A stretch of DNA of 22,458 bases. Origin: Prevotella sp. UBA7551 (lineage in GTDB: Bacteria; Bacteroidota; Bacteroidia; Bacteroidales; Bacteroidaceae). Positions 15,941-22,458 of this stretch are shown here, in pieces. Each line of letters opens with the position of its first letter. Within the stretch, counting starts at the first letter, position 1. Below the pieces are notes generated by a model. That model made no database searches, was not told the origin of the DNA, and saw only the letters and a program-made list of their open reading frames with translations. The DNA is taken from the NCBI GenBank assembly GCA_002479145.1, contig DLLX01000027.1, positions 1 through 22,458 on the forward strand. The letters are read 5' to 3'. A program made the translations under genes and the position numbers.

Positions 15941-16272
15941 ACGGACCACAGGCAATGCTAAACCAGCCGTTTGACAGCGAAGGAAAAGCGACTGTACTGA
16001 TGGGATAAATATCTAATAATGAGATAGTTAATTCTACTCACATGTAGGACAGATACTGCGCCTCAGCAAAAGGGGCTATATGAGCTTGCAAAAGAGGCCC
16101 TATTACAACGCAAAACCAGCCCTATTAGAAGCTAATAGGGCTGGTTTTGCAACATGATAAAGCCGATATGGCAAGGCTACTGATTTCACCTTGCAAAGCT
16201 TAAGAAAAATCTTTATAGTTATAGTCTCTCCATAAGGTGTACACAAAGGCTAAATCCGAATATCAAGCAATC
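15941..16272. other. 332-base gene-free stretch between convergent genes
   Basis: It lies between the ends of the nitroreductase and murF-alr genes. It holds the 22-base repeat element (16066-16153) and, just after it, a 6-base inverted repeat GCAAGG/CCTTGC (16171-16176 and 16189-16194). No coding frame, tRNA or T-rich terminator is evident in the rest. Confidence 0.7.
16066..16153. repeat. Four adjacent 22-base units, the last inverted
   Basis: Units at 16066-16087, 16088-16109 and 16110-16131 each begin GCAAAA and share a GGCTAT- or CCCTATTA-like core in register. The fourth, 16132-16153, is the inverse of the third: its first 19 bases pair perfectly with 16110-16128 over a 3-base loop. 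There is no T-tract after the stem, so it does not look like an ordinary terminator. It resembles a REP/BIME-type palindromic intergenic element; whether it is repeated elsewhere in the genome cannot be seen here. Confidence 0.75.
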
Positions 16273-18750
16273 TTATAGATAATAGACTCTCTTCACACGG
16301 TTGCTGACCCCGGTGAGCACTTCATAGGGGATGGTGTCGAGTTGATCGGAAAGCACCGTTACGGGAAGATGGTCGCCAAAGATCTCCACGCTGTCTCCTT
16401 CCTTGCATGGAACGTCCGTCACATCGACCATACAGACATCCATACAGATGTTGCCCACGTAGTCAGCCCTTCGTCCATTGACAAGGCAATAGCCGTGTCG
16501 GTTGCCCAAGTGGCGGTTCAAACCATCTGCATAACCGATCGGAATTGCCGCGATCACACTGTCGCGGTCAACGAATGTGTGGCGGCCGTAGCCAATACTC
16601 GTGCCGGCAGGCACATGTCGGAGCTGCAGAATGGTAGTTTTCAGCGTCGAAACGTTGTGCAACAATTCGTTAGTCCGTGGATTGATGCCATAGAGCCCGA
16701 TGCCAAGGCGGCACATGTCGAGCTGGCGGTCAGGGAAATGCTCTATTCCAGCTGAGTTGTCGATGTGGCGAATGATATGATGGGAGAAAGCGGATTGTAA
16801 TTTTCGGCTTCCAAAATCAAACTTCTCAAACTGCTCATGCGAGAAGTCATCGAAGGCATCGGAGTCGGAACCGACGAAATGACTGAACACACTACGTGGG
16901 ATGACGGCCTTCTGAGCCTTCAAACGGGCAATCAACTCCTCCATATCCGTCAGGGGATTAAAGCCGAGGCGACACATACCGGTATCGAGTTTGATGTGTA
17001 CGGGATAGCCGGTGATGCCCTCACGACGGGCTGCCTTGACGAGGGCGTCGAGCAGACGGAACGAATAGACCTCTGGCTCAAGGTCGTAATCGAACATAGT
17101 CTTGAAGGCAGTCATCTCCGGGTTCATGACCATGATATTGCTGGTGATGCCATTGCGGCGCAGCGTGACTCCCTCATCGGCCACTGCCACCGCCAGATAA
17201 TCTACCTGATGGTCCTGTAATGTCTTGGCCACCTCGACTGCGCCGGCACCATAGGCATCGGCCTTGATCATACAGACGAGTTTCGTCTCGGGCTTCATCA
17301 TGGCACGATAGTGGTTCAAATTGTCCACGAGAGCCTCCAAGTTCACTTCCAGCGTGGTCTCATGCACCTTCTTTACAAGTAGCTCCGTGAGCCGTTCGAA
17401 GCCAAATCGGCGGGCTCCCTTGAGCAAGATAACCTCATTGCACAGGGTCCGGAAGGAAGGGCTGTGGACAAACTCACCCACGGAGGGGTGAAATTCCTTC
17501 TCGGCCACTTCGGAGAAGGCCGAGCGATGGGCTGAGATAGCAGGGCCGATACCGATGAGGCGCTCCACGCCGCGTTGGCAAACGAGGGCCGCCACCCGCT
17601 CATAGAGCACTTCTTCGTTCTCCCCACTTTGCAGGATGTCACTCAAGATGAGCGTGCGCCTGCGTCCACGGTGGTCGGGACGCCGGTTCATGAAGTCGAG
17701 GGCAATATCGAGGGAATTGATGTCGGAGTTGTAAGCGTCGTTGATGAGTGTGCAACCGTGGTTGCCCTCCTTAACCTCCAGGCGCATGGCCACTGGCTCC
17801 AGGTGTGCCATACGGCTGGAGAGTTGCTCTGGCGTAAGCCCAAGACGCAGCGACACGACAGCAACAGAGAACGAATTTTCGAGCGATGCCTCATCGATAA
17901 ACGGGAGCTCATAGCTGCCCTCTACCGTTCCGTGCCACAGATAACGCACCTTGGTGTGCGTGGGCAGCTTGTCTTCCTCGACGATGTAGAAAGCCGCGGT
18001 GCTGTCCGACCGCGACCACCCAAGACGCTCGCCCGTGTAACCACCCGCCGAAAGGCAGCGCACCACGAGCTGGTCGTCCTGCGGATAAACCAAGGCTTCC
18101 GCACCTTCAAAGAGGCGCAGTTTCTCCTGACATTTTACTTCCAGTGAAGGGAAGTTCTCCTGATGCGCCTCTCCAAGCATCGTGAGCACAGCAATGGTGG
18201 GACGAATCATGTCGTGGAGAGCTTTCATCTCACCCATTTCACTGATGCCCGCCTCGAAAATGCCGACCTGTGTCTGTGGGTCGAGTAGCCAAAGCGAGAG
18301 GGGAACACCTGTCTGGGAGTTGTAACTACGTGGAGAACGCGTCACCACCCTGTCATTCGACAACGCTTGGTAAAGCCATTCTTTCACCATTGTCTTGCCG
18401 TTGCTGCCTGTGATGCCCACCACCGGGACGCTGAACCGCTGACGATGATGTGCCGCAAGGCGCTGCAAGGCGGCCAATGTGTCATCTACCAGCAGAAAAG
18501 TAGCCTCGGGATAGGTGGTTTGCCACGACTCGGGTAGTTGTGAAACCACAAACGCCTGTACGCCACGACGATACAGATCGGCTATATAACGCTGCCCGTC
18601 ATTGCGCTTAGAGCGCAGGGCAAAGAACAATGTTTCTTCTGGAAAACAGAGCGAACGACTGTCGGTCAGCAGGAAGCTGACATTTCCACCATGTTCGCCA
18701 AAGCATTGTGCCCCCATCATAGAGGCAACGTCCTGTAATGAATATCTCAT
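16273..18750 (-). CDS. murF-alr: Fused MurF (UDP-MurNAc-tripeptide:D-Ala-D-Ala ligase) and alanine racemase
   Basis: This bifunctional cell-wall enzyme (825 residues from the ATG at 18750; a TTG at 18774 is less likely) joins two steps. The N-terminal MurF part (about 1-455) has the ATP loop VGITGSNGKT (near 111-120), EAGISEMGEM and LINDAYNSD, and adds D-Ala-D-Ala to the UDP-MurNAc-tripeptide. The C-terminal part (about 463-825) is alanine racemase, with VCMIKADAYGAG containing the PLP lysine (Lys496), HIKLDTGMCRLGF, and the second catalytic tyrosine in SIGYGRHTF (Tyr721). It makes the D-alanine for the same pathway. The fusion is well known in Bacteroidetes, so it is not a frameshift artefact. 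A promoter is predicted about 300 bases upstream. Confidence 0.96.
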   Translation of the reverse strand: MRYSLQDVASMMGAQCFGEHGGNVSFLLTDSRSLCFPEETLFFALRSKRNDGQRYIADLYRRGVQAFVVSQLPESWQTTYPEATFLLVDDTLAALQRLAAHHRQRFSVPVVGITGSNGKTMVKEWLYQALSNDRVVTRSPRSYNSQTGVPLSLWLLDPQTQVGIFEAGISEMGEMKALHDMIRPTIAVLTMLGEAHQENFPSLEVKCQEKLRLFEGAEALVYPQDDQLVVRCLSAGGYTGERLGWSRSDSTAAFYIVEEDKLPTHTKVRYLWHGTVEGSYELPFIDEASLENSFSVAVVSLRLGLTPEQLSSRMAHLEPVAMRLEVKEGNHGCTLINDAYNSDINSLDIALDFMNRRPDHRGRRRTLILSDILQSGENEEVLYERVAALVCQRGVERLIGIGPAISAHRSAFSEVAEKEFHPSVGEFVHSPSFRTLCNEVILLKGARRFGFERLTELLVKKVHETTLEVNLEALVDNLNHYRAMMKPETKLVCMIKADAYGAGAVEVAKTLQDHQVDYLAVAVADEGVTLRRNGITSNIMVMNPEMTAFKTMFDYDLEPEVYSFRLLDALVKAARREGITGYPVHIKLDTGMCRLGFNPLTDMEELIARLKAQKAVIPRSVFSHFVGSDSDAFDDFSHEQFEKFDFGSRKLQSAFSHHIIRHIDNSAGIEHFPDRQLDMCRLGIGLYGINPRTNELLHNVSTLKTTILQLRHVPAGTSIGYGRHTFVDRDSVIAAIPIGYADGLNRHLGNRHGYCLVNGRRADYVGNICMDVCMVDVTDVPCKEGDSVEIFGDHLPVTVLSDQLDTIPYEVLTGVSNRVKRVYYL

Positions 18751-18963
18751 ATCCTGTCTTTTTATCCCTGTCAAACAAGTATGAACAAGCGGTTTCTCAC
18801 AAGATATCTGCTATATTTCACCTTAAATCAGAAATCTACATTGCCGTTTCCGAAGAGAAGCATAATATCTGCTCATCCGATGTGGGGGACGTGTGCAGCC
18901 ATGAACTGACATCATGTTGTTATCCCACAGGCAACGCTGTACTGATGATTGGTCTATCTACAT

Positions 18964-19029
18964 TTAACGAGGAGCACCACTTGTCTTGCAAAACCTACGC
19001 TGATGTACACGATCAAGACGTGCTTTCAT
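18964..19029 (-). CDS. Possible 21-residue leader ORF upstream of murF-alr
   Basis: On the minus strand an ATG at 19029, about 20 bases into the predicted murF-alr transcript, opens a 21-codon frame (starts MKARLDRVHQRR) ending in TAA at 18964. It is arginine-rich and unrelated to anything I know. Position is the only support. It could be a regulatory leader peptide or chance. Confidence 0.2.
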   Translation of the reverse strand: MKARLDRVHQRRFCKTSGAPR

Positions 19030-19054
19030 CTCGCCGGGCGCAGGCTTAGTGATG

Positions 19055-19086
19055 CAAAGTTAGTTTTCTTTTTCCAAACAACCAAG
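19055..19086 (-). promoter_or_regulatory. Bacteroidetes-type promoter of murF-alr
   Basis: The minus strand has TAACTTTG at 19062-19055 and CTTG (one mismatch to TTTG) at 19086-19083, spacer 20. Transcription would start near 19050, leaving a leader of about 300 bases. Confidence 0.55.
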
Positions 19087-19155
19087 GCTATGGGCCTTTT
19101 TCATTGACAAAACGACAAGATTAGCAAACTACAGGAGAGAAAAGCGATGCATTTC

Positions 19156-19187
19156 TTTGGGGGTGCAACGGCTTATTCGTATCTTTG
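19156..19187 (+). promoter_or_regulatory. Bacteroidetes-type promoter of the exported TPR gene
   Basis: TTTG at 19156-19159 and TATCTTTG at 19180-19187 with a 20-base spacer match both elements. Predicted start is near 19191, about 30 bases before the TPR ATG. Confidence 0.7.
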
Positions 19188-19191
19188 CGCC

Positions 19192-19224
19192 ATGAAGAAA
19201 ACCATAATATCCATTGCCGTATGA
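19192..19224 (+). CDS. Possible 10-residue leader ORF coupled to the TPR gene
   Basis: ATG at 19192 starts MKKTIISIAV and stops at a TGA that overlaps the TPR start as ATGA (19221-19224). The ATG is at or next to the predicted transcript start, so it would be translated from an almost leaderless message. Ten codons can easily arise by chance. Confidence 0.2.
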   Translation: MKKTIISIAV

Positions 19225-19901
19225 GAAAGTTGTTGATATTGTTTTCCCTGCTGTTTTCTCTTGCCCTATGCCACGCACAGCAGCCCAAGTGGATGGAAGA
19301 TTCACTGGCGGCAGCACGCGAAAGGCTGCGGATGCACCCTGACAGTGTGGACTTGATACTGAAAAAGGCGGGATGGAATATAAAAATGGGAGAGTACGAA
19401 TACGCCAAGACGGAGTATGACCACGTACTTCACCTGCAGCCCAATAATCCTGCGGCGCTCTATTTCCGTGCTTTCGTCAACACGAAGCTCGGCAGGTACA
19501 ACTTTGCAAGACTCGACTACACGAATCTGTTGGCCATTGTACCGGGCAATTTTGAGGCACAGCTGGGGCTTGCGCTGCTCAACGACCTGGACAGCCGCAA
19601 GACTGAGGCGATGGACCAAGTCAATATGCTTGTGGAACAGTTTCCCGACAGTGCTGTAGCATACGCCGCACGGGCAGGCATGGAGATGGAGCGCAAGCAA
19701 TACTTGCTGGCTGAATATGACTACACGCAAGCCATCACACGTGACCCGACCAATAACGACTATATCCTCGCGCGCGTTCATATTTATATTGTATCTCGGC
19801 GATTTGCAGAGGCAAGACGTGATTTGGACTTGCTGGTATCATGGGGCGTGCCGCGCGCATCGCTCCAAACTTATTACAACGCCATCCGGGAAAAGAAATA
19901 A
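19221..19901 (+). CDS. Exported TPR-repeat protein
   Basis: This 226-residue protein begins at the ATG at 19221 with a clear signal peptide (MRKLLILFSLLFSLALCHAQ, cleavage near residue 19). Four or five tetratricopeptide units follow, such as KAGWNIKMGEYEYAKTEYDH, LQPNNPAALYFRAFVNTKLG and DPTNNDYILARVHIYIVSRR. It should sit in the periplasm as a protein-binding scaffold. There is no lipobox cysteine placed for lipidation and no other domain. Neighbours give no clear hint to its partner: murF-alr is divergent and the glycan locus is convergent. It has its own promoter and shares a terminator (20049-20090) with the gene facing it. Confidence 0.88.
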   Translation: MRKLLILFSLLFSLALCHAQQPKWMEDSLAAARERLRMHPDSVDLILKKAGWNIKMGEYEYAKTEYDHVLHLQPNNPAALYFRAFVNTKLGRYNFARLDYTNLLAIVPGNFEAQLGLALLNDLDSRKTEAMDQVNMLVEQFPDSAVAYAARAGMEMERKQYLLAEYDYTQAITRDPTNNDYILARVHIYIVSRRFAEARRDLDLLVSWGVPRASLQTYYNAIREKK

Positions 19902-20048
19902 CGGGTGCCATACAGCGCTCAGCCTTGACAAGGCAAAGAAAACGAGACAACTGGATGCCATCTCAGATGGTCATGTTTTCTACCAATACACAGCCGTTTG
20001 TGAATGGGCTGATCACCCGATAAAACATTGTTTGGGAGAATAAGAAAA

Positions 20049-20090
20049 GGGCGGTTATGATGGCTTGCACTCAACCAACCATAACCGCCC
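20049..20090. terminator. Bidirectional hairpin between convergent genes
   Basis: GGGCGGTTATG (20049-20059) pairs perfectly with CATAACCGCCC (20080-20090). T-rich sequence follows on both sides; on the minus strand it reads CTTTTCTTATT. It lies 15 bases past the aminotransferase stop (minus) and about 150 bases past the TPR stop (plus). Confidence 0.75.
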
Positions 20091-20104
20091 CTTGTATATT
20101 ACTG

Positions 20105-21391
20105 TTATTTCACAATCGCTTCCTTGATGCTTTCCACGATATAACGCACGTCATCATCCGTCACCCATGGGCCTGCCGGCAGACAGAAGCTCACCTTGAA
20201 GATTTCTTCCTCTATGCCGTGGGTATAGACTGGAGCACCTTTGTACACGGGTTGCTTGTGCATCGGTTTCCAGACGGGGCGGCACTCCACCTTCTTGCCC
20301 AGCATGAACACGCGCAGGGCCTCCACGTTCTCATTGGGCTGACAGTCTGTCGTGGCCGAGTCTACGGCATGGATGACCCCTGCGGCACCGCCCACCGCCG
20401 TCTTGATCACTTCCTTGTAGGCGTTCTCCTGACCCTGTATCCTCACGTCTTTGTCCAGCGTGGCGGCGCACAACCAGTAGTTGGCATCGTAGCGAGGGTC
20501 TGACGGCTGCCTGTGGATATGCACGCCCGGCACATCCTTCAGCAGCTCCTCATAGAGCTTCTGCACATGGCGGTGATGGGCAATGTGGTCGTTCAACACG
20601 GTCATTTGGCCACGCCCGATACCCGCACAGACATTGCTCATGCGGTAGTTGTAGCCGATGGCGGTGTGCTGATAGTAGGGATAAGCGTCGCGGGCCTGCG
20701 TGGCGTACCACATGATGCGGTCGGCTTCCTCCTTGTTGCGGCAAACGAGCGCACCGCCGCCGGAGGTCGTAATCATCTTATTGCCGTTGAACGACAGCAC
20801 GCCGTACCTGCCAAACGTGCCGAGCACCTGTCCGTTGAAGCGGGAGCCCATGCCCTCGGCGGCATCCTCCACCACGGGAATGCCGTACTTGTCGGCAATA
20901 GCCATGATCTCGTCGATGCGATAGGGCATGCCATACAGGGCCACAGGCACAATCGCCTTCGGATATTTGCCTGTCTTGGCCTTACGGTCAAGGACGGCCT
21001 TTTCAAGCAAGGCGGGGTCCATGTTCCACGTCTCGCCCTCTGAACCGATAAACACCGGCTTTGCGCCGAGGTAGGTAATCGGATGTGAGGAAGCGCAGAA
21101 CGTGAAGCTCTGCACTAACACTTCGTCACCGGCTTTCACCCCGCAGCCTAACAAAGCCAGATGCACAGCGGCAGTACCTGCCGACAAACAGACCACCTTG
21201 CGGTCGAGCGGCGCCGTCCTGTCACTCTTGCTGTTGACAAAAGCCTCCAAGTCCTGCTCGAAAGCATCCACGTTTGGCCCCATCGGCACTACCCAATTGG
21301 TATCGAAGGCCTCCTTCACATATTTCTGTTCCAAACCAGCCTCACTCATGTGGGCAAGGCAGAGATAAATCGTTTTCCTTTCTTCTGACAT
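20105..21391 (-). CDS. DegT/DnrJ/EryC1/StrS-family sugar aminotransferase
   Basis: This 428-residue PLP enzyme of the DegT family moves an amino group, usually from glutamate, onto a nucleotide-activated keto sugar. Visible are CLSAGTAAVHLALLGCGVKAGDEVL, SFTFCASSHPITYLGAKPVFI, the VEDAAEGMGS motif that holds the PLP ring, LSFNGNKMITTSGGG with the catalytic lysine, and IGYNYRMSNVCAGIG. The C-terminal PVWKPMHKQPVY is also typical. PglE-like enzymes that make 4-amino sugars (bacillosamine pathway) are the closest guess. It is on the same strand as the initiating sugar transferase upstream, pointing to surface polysaccharide or glycoprotein synthesis. The family call is strong; the exact sugar is inferred. 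Confidence 0.93.
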   Translation of the reverse strand: MSEERKTIYLCLAHMSEAGLEQKYVKEAFDTNWVVPMGPNVDAFEQDLEAFVNSKSDRTAPLDRKVVCLSAGTAAVHLALLGCGVKAGDEVLVQSFTFCASSHPITYLGAKPVFIGSEGETWNMDPALLEKAVLDRKAKTGKYPKAIVPVALYGMPYRIDEIMAIADKYGIPVVEDAAEGMGSRFNGQVLGTFGRYGVLSFNGNKMITTSGGGALVCRNKEEADRIMWYATQARDAYPYYQHTAIGYNYRMSNVCAGIGRGQMTVLNDHIAHHRHVQKLYEELLKDVPGVHIHRQPSDPRYDANYWLCAATLDKDVRIQGQENAYKEVIKTAVGGAAGVIHAVDSATTDCQPNENVEALRVFMLGKKVECRPVWKPMHKQPVYKGAPVYTHGIEEEIFKVSFCLPAGPWVTDDDVRYIVESIKEAIVK

Positions 21392-21424
21392 AAATGTTAA
21401 TTATTAGTTAATCCTATCTGGAAA

Positions 21425-21440
21425 TTCACTTAAAAGTGAA
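21425..21440. promoter_or_regulatory. Palindrome, possible operator of the HTH gene
   Basis: TTCACTT-AA-AAGTGAA is a perfect inverted repeat between the divergent aminotransferase and HTH genes, just upstream of the HTH -7 element. Such sites often bind the HTH protein itself. No binding evidence can be seen from sequence. Confidence 0.4.
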
Positions 21441-21459
21441 TTGAATATGCTTTATTTAG

Positions 21460-21467
21460 TATCTTTG
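21460..21467 (+). promoter_or_regulatory. -7 element of the HTH gene
   Basis: TATCTTTG matches TAnnTTTG and ends 17 bases before the ATG at 21485. No good -33 is seen at the usual distance; the palindrome occupies that place. Confidence 0.5.
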
Positions 21468-21484
21468 CAAAATCCATAAAAGAC

Positions 21485-21772
21485 ATGAAAAAGATTGCGC
21501 TCAAGACCATAGAGAATAAAACATTACGTGATTGTCTTGCGGCTGTGCCACCAGAGCAAAAGGCTGAGTTTGATTTGTCATTCGGCATTGCAGAAAGATT
21601 GAGTGAGATTTTAAAGGAGAAGAACCTCTCACAGAAAGATCTTGCGCATTTGCTCAACAAGAGAGAGTCTGAAATATCAAAATGGCTGACCGGAAGACAC
21701 AACTTTACCACGCAAACTATTGCCCGCATTCAAGCTGCTTTGCATTGCGACTTGATTAACATTGCCCATTAA
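21485..21772 (+). CDS. Solo HTH (XRE/HigA-like) protein, antitoxin-like
   Basis: This 95-residue protein has a single helix-turn-helix domain (about 33-90): IAERLSEILKEKNLSQKDLAHLLNKRESEISKWLTG split over the helices, then HNFTTQTIARIQAAL. It resembles antitoxins of HigBA-type modules and small XRE regulators. An antitoxin's toxin partner (RelE/ParE/HigB-like) would normally be adjacent, but the 93 bases upstream and 38 bases downstream are too short for one, so this is an orphan. It is on the opposite strand to, and between, two glycan genes, and ends 38 bases from the convergent sugar-transferase stop. It could be a relic of a toxin-antitoxin insertion or a local regulator. The HTH is certain; the role is open. 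Confidence 0.85.
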   Translation: MKKIALKTIENKTLRDCLAAVPPEQKAEFDLSFGIAERLSEILKEKNLSQKDLAHLLNKRESEISKWLTGRHNFTTQTIARIQAALHCDLINIAH

Positions 21773-21810
21773 CACCATGCAAGAGGGCGTTCCTGCGGCA
21801 CACCTTTGCC

Positions 21811-22458
21811 TCACACCTTCTCGCCAGCGAACTTCACCTTGAATCCAAGTACTGTCGCAAATATCATTTCGATGTCCTTCCAGAATGAATAATGGCGATA
21901 GTAATAGCAGTTGAGGCGAACTTTGTCCGGATAGATTACCTTGTCATTGTATTCAACGGCTATCTCCTGCATCGGCCGTGTGTCGCCCTCCGCTTGCTTT
22001 TTGGCCACATACTCCGAAATCATCTCATCCTCCAGACGGTACTTGAGCGTGGCGGGCCCGGTTATGCCGGGGCGCAGCTTCAGCACATCCCTGTCATCAC
22101 CTTGCAGTTTGTCCGCATATCCCGGCACGTCTGGGCGTGGACCGACAAACGACATGTTACCAATCAGCACATCCCACAGCTCCGGCAGTTCGTCAATCTT
22201 ATAATGACGCAGCTTTGCGCCAAAGGGAGTGATGCGGCTGTCGCCAGCTACAGAGACTGTCGAACCGGAATGTTTCACCGTCATCGAACGGAACTTATGG
22301 CAAGTAAACAGCATGCCTCCCCTGCCCACACGCTTCTGGCAGAAGAAAGCCGGACCGCCCGGCATCTTCCTGTGTATCAGAAAAGCGACAATGGGGAATA
22401 TCCACCAAATCAAAAGCAAGCCCAATAGGGATGCAATAATATCAAAGAGTCTTTTGAA
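21811..22458 (-). CDS. Initiating sugar transferase (bacterial sugar transferase family), 5' end cut by window
   Basis: The frame is open to the last base. The visible start FKRLFDIIASLLGLLLIW, a re-entrant membrane helix, means only one or a few residues are missing. About 215 residues are seen. This is the PglC/WcaJ catalytic core, which moves a phospho-sugar from a UDP-sugar to undecaprenyl phosphate at the inner membrane, the first step of capsule, exopolysaccharide or glycoprotein glycan building. Typical motifs are PAFFCQKRVGRGGMLF, CHKFRSM, KIDELPELWDVL and SFVGPRPD. It lacks the large N-terminal membrane domain of WcaJ, so it is PglC-like. The DegT aminotransferase lies downstream on the same strand, with the HTH gene between on the other strand. 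The call is confident; the sugar is unknown. Confidence 0.93.
   Translation of the reverse strand, partial: FKRLFDIIASLLGLLLIWWIFPIVAFLIHRKMPGGPAFFCQKRVGRGGMLFTCHKFRSMTVKHSGSTVSVAGDSRITPFGAKLRHYKIDELPELWDVLIGNMSFVGPRPDVPGYADKLQGDDRDVLKLRPGITGPATLKYRLEDEMISEYVAKKQAEGDTRPMQEIAVEYNDKVIYPDKVRLNCYYYRHYSFWKDIEMIFATVLGFKVKFAGEKV

Larger units (their letters stand above)
18751..19220. other. 470-base divergent intergenic region with two promoters
   Basis: It separates murF-alr (minus) from the exported TPR gene (plus). It holds one promoter for each gene and the roughly 300-base murF-alr leader. A 103-codon plus-strand frame (to 19049) has no recognisable similarity and lacks a promoter. No terminator or known riboswitch motif is apparent. 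Confidence 0.6.

Noticed and set aside
16066..16153. CRISPR array
   Set aside because: The 22-base units abut without unique spacers and one is inverted, so this is a palindromic repeat and not a repeat-spacer array.
18751..19048. Known riboswitch in the murF-alr leader
   Set aside because: I found no recognisable conserved core of a named riboswitch class on reading the leader on the minus strand.
18738..19049. 103-codon plus-strand frame in the murF-alr leader region
   Set aside because: It overlaps the start of murF-alr, has no promoter, low-complexity composition and no recognisable similarity.

Overview
The window looks like chromosomal DNA of a Bacteroidetes bacterium, most likely Prevotella or a close relative (Prevotellaceae). 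This rests on promoters of the phylum-specific TTTG / TAnnTTTG type, a BspA-like 23-residue leucine-rich repeat fragment, a MurF-alanine racemase fusion, and a glutaminyl-tRNA synthetase. The phylum call is firm. The genus call is inference from protein style.

Layout. (1) Positions 1-2217 are the accessory end: the C-terminus of a protein with a degenerate phospholipase-D-like domain, a BspA-like gene missing its 5' end, and a solitary PD-(D/E)XK nuclease-like gene with its own promoter and a hairpin after it. (2) 2390-5484 (minus) holds ftsK followed by a LolA-like lipoprotein carrier. (3) 5678-8928 (plus) is an RNA-maturation cluster: a DEDDy 3'-5' exonuclease, an RlmI-type rRNA methyltransferase and tilS. 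A Fur-family regulator follows at 9094. (4) 9691-14684 (minus) holds glnS, a TPR protein, a DedA membrane protein, an unusual short sigma-70 factor and a small exported DUF1573 protein. (5) 14893-15940 (plus) holds a promoter, a strong terminator about 60 bases past it (a possible small RNA or attenuator), then a nitroreductase. (6) 15941-16272 is non-coding and carries four exactly adjacent 22-base units, the last being an inverted copy of the third. (7) 16273-18750 (minus) is the murF-alr fusion behind a leader of about 300 bases. (8) 19221-19901 (plus) is an exported TPR protein. (9) 20105-22458 is part of a surface-glycan locus: a DegT-family sugar aminotransferase and the initiating sugar transferase (cut by the window end), with an antitoxin-like HTH gene between them on the opposite strand.

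Most of the window is conserved housekeeping sequence. The most unusual items are the orphan nuclease, the 22-base repeat element, the short transcript unit at about 14928-15020, the sigma factor with altered region 2.4, and the lone HTH gene inside the glycan locus. I saw no rRNA, tRNA, CRISPR array, transposase or integrase, and nothing that amounts to a clearly new multi-gene system.
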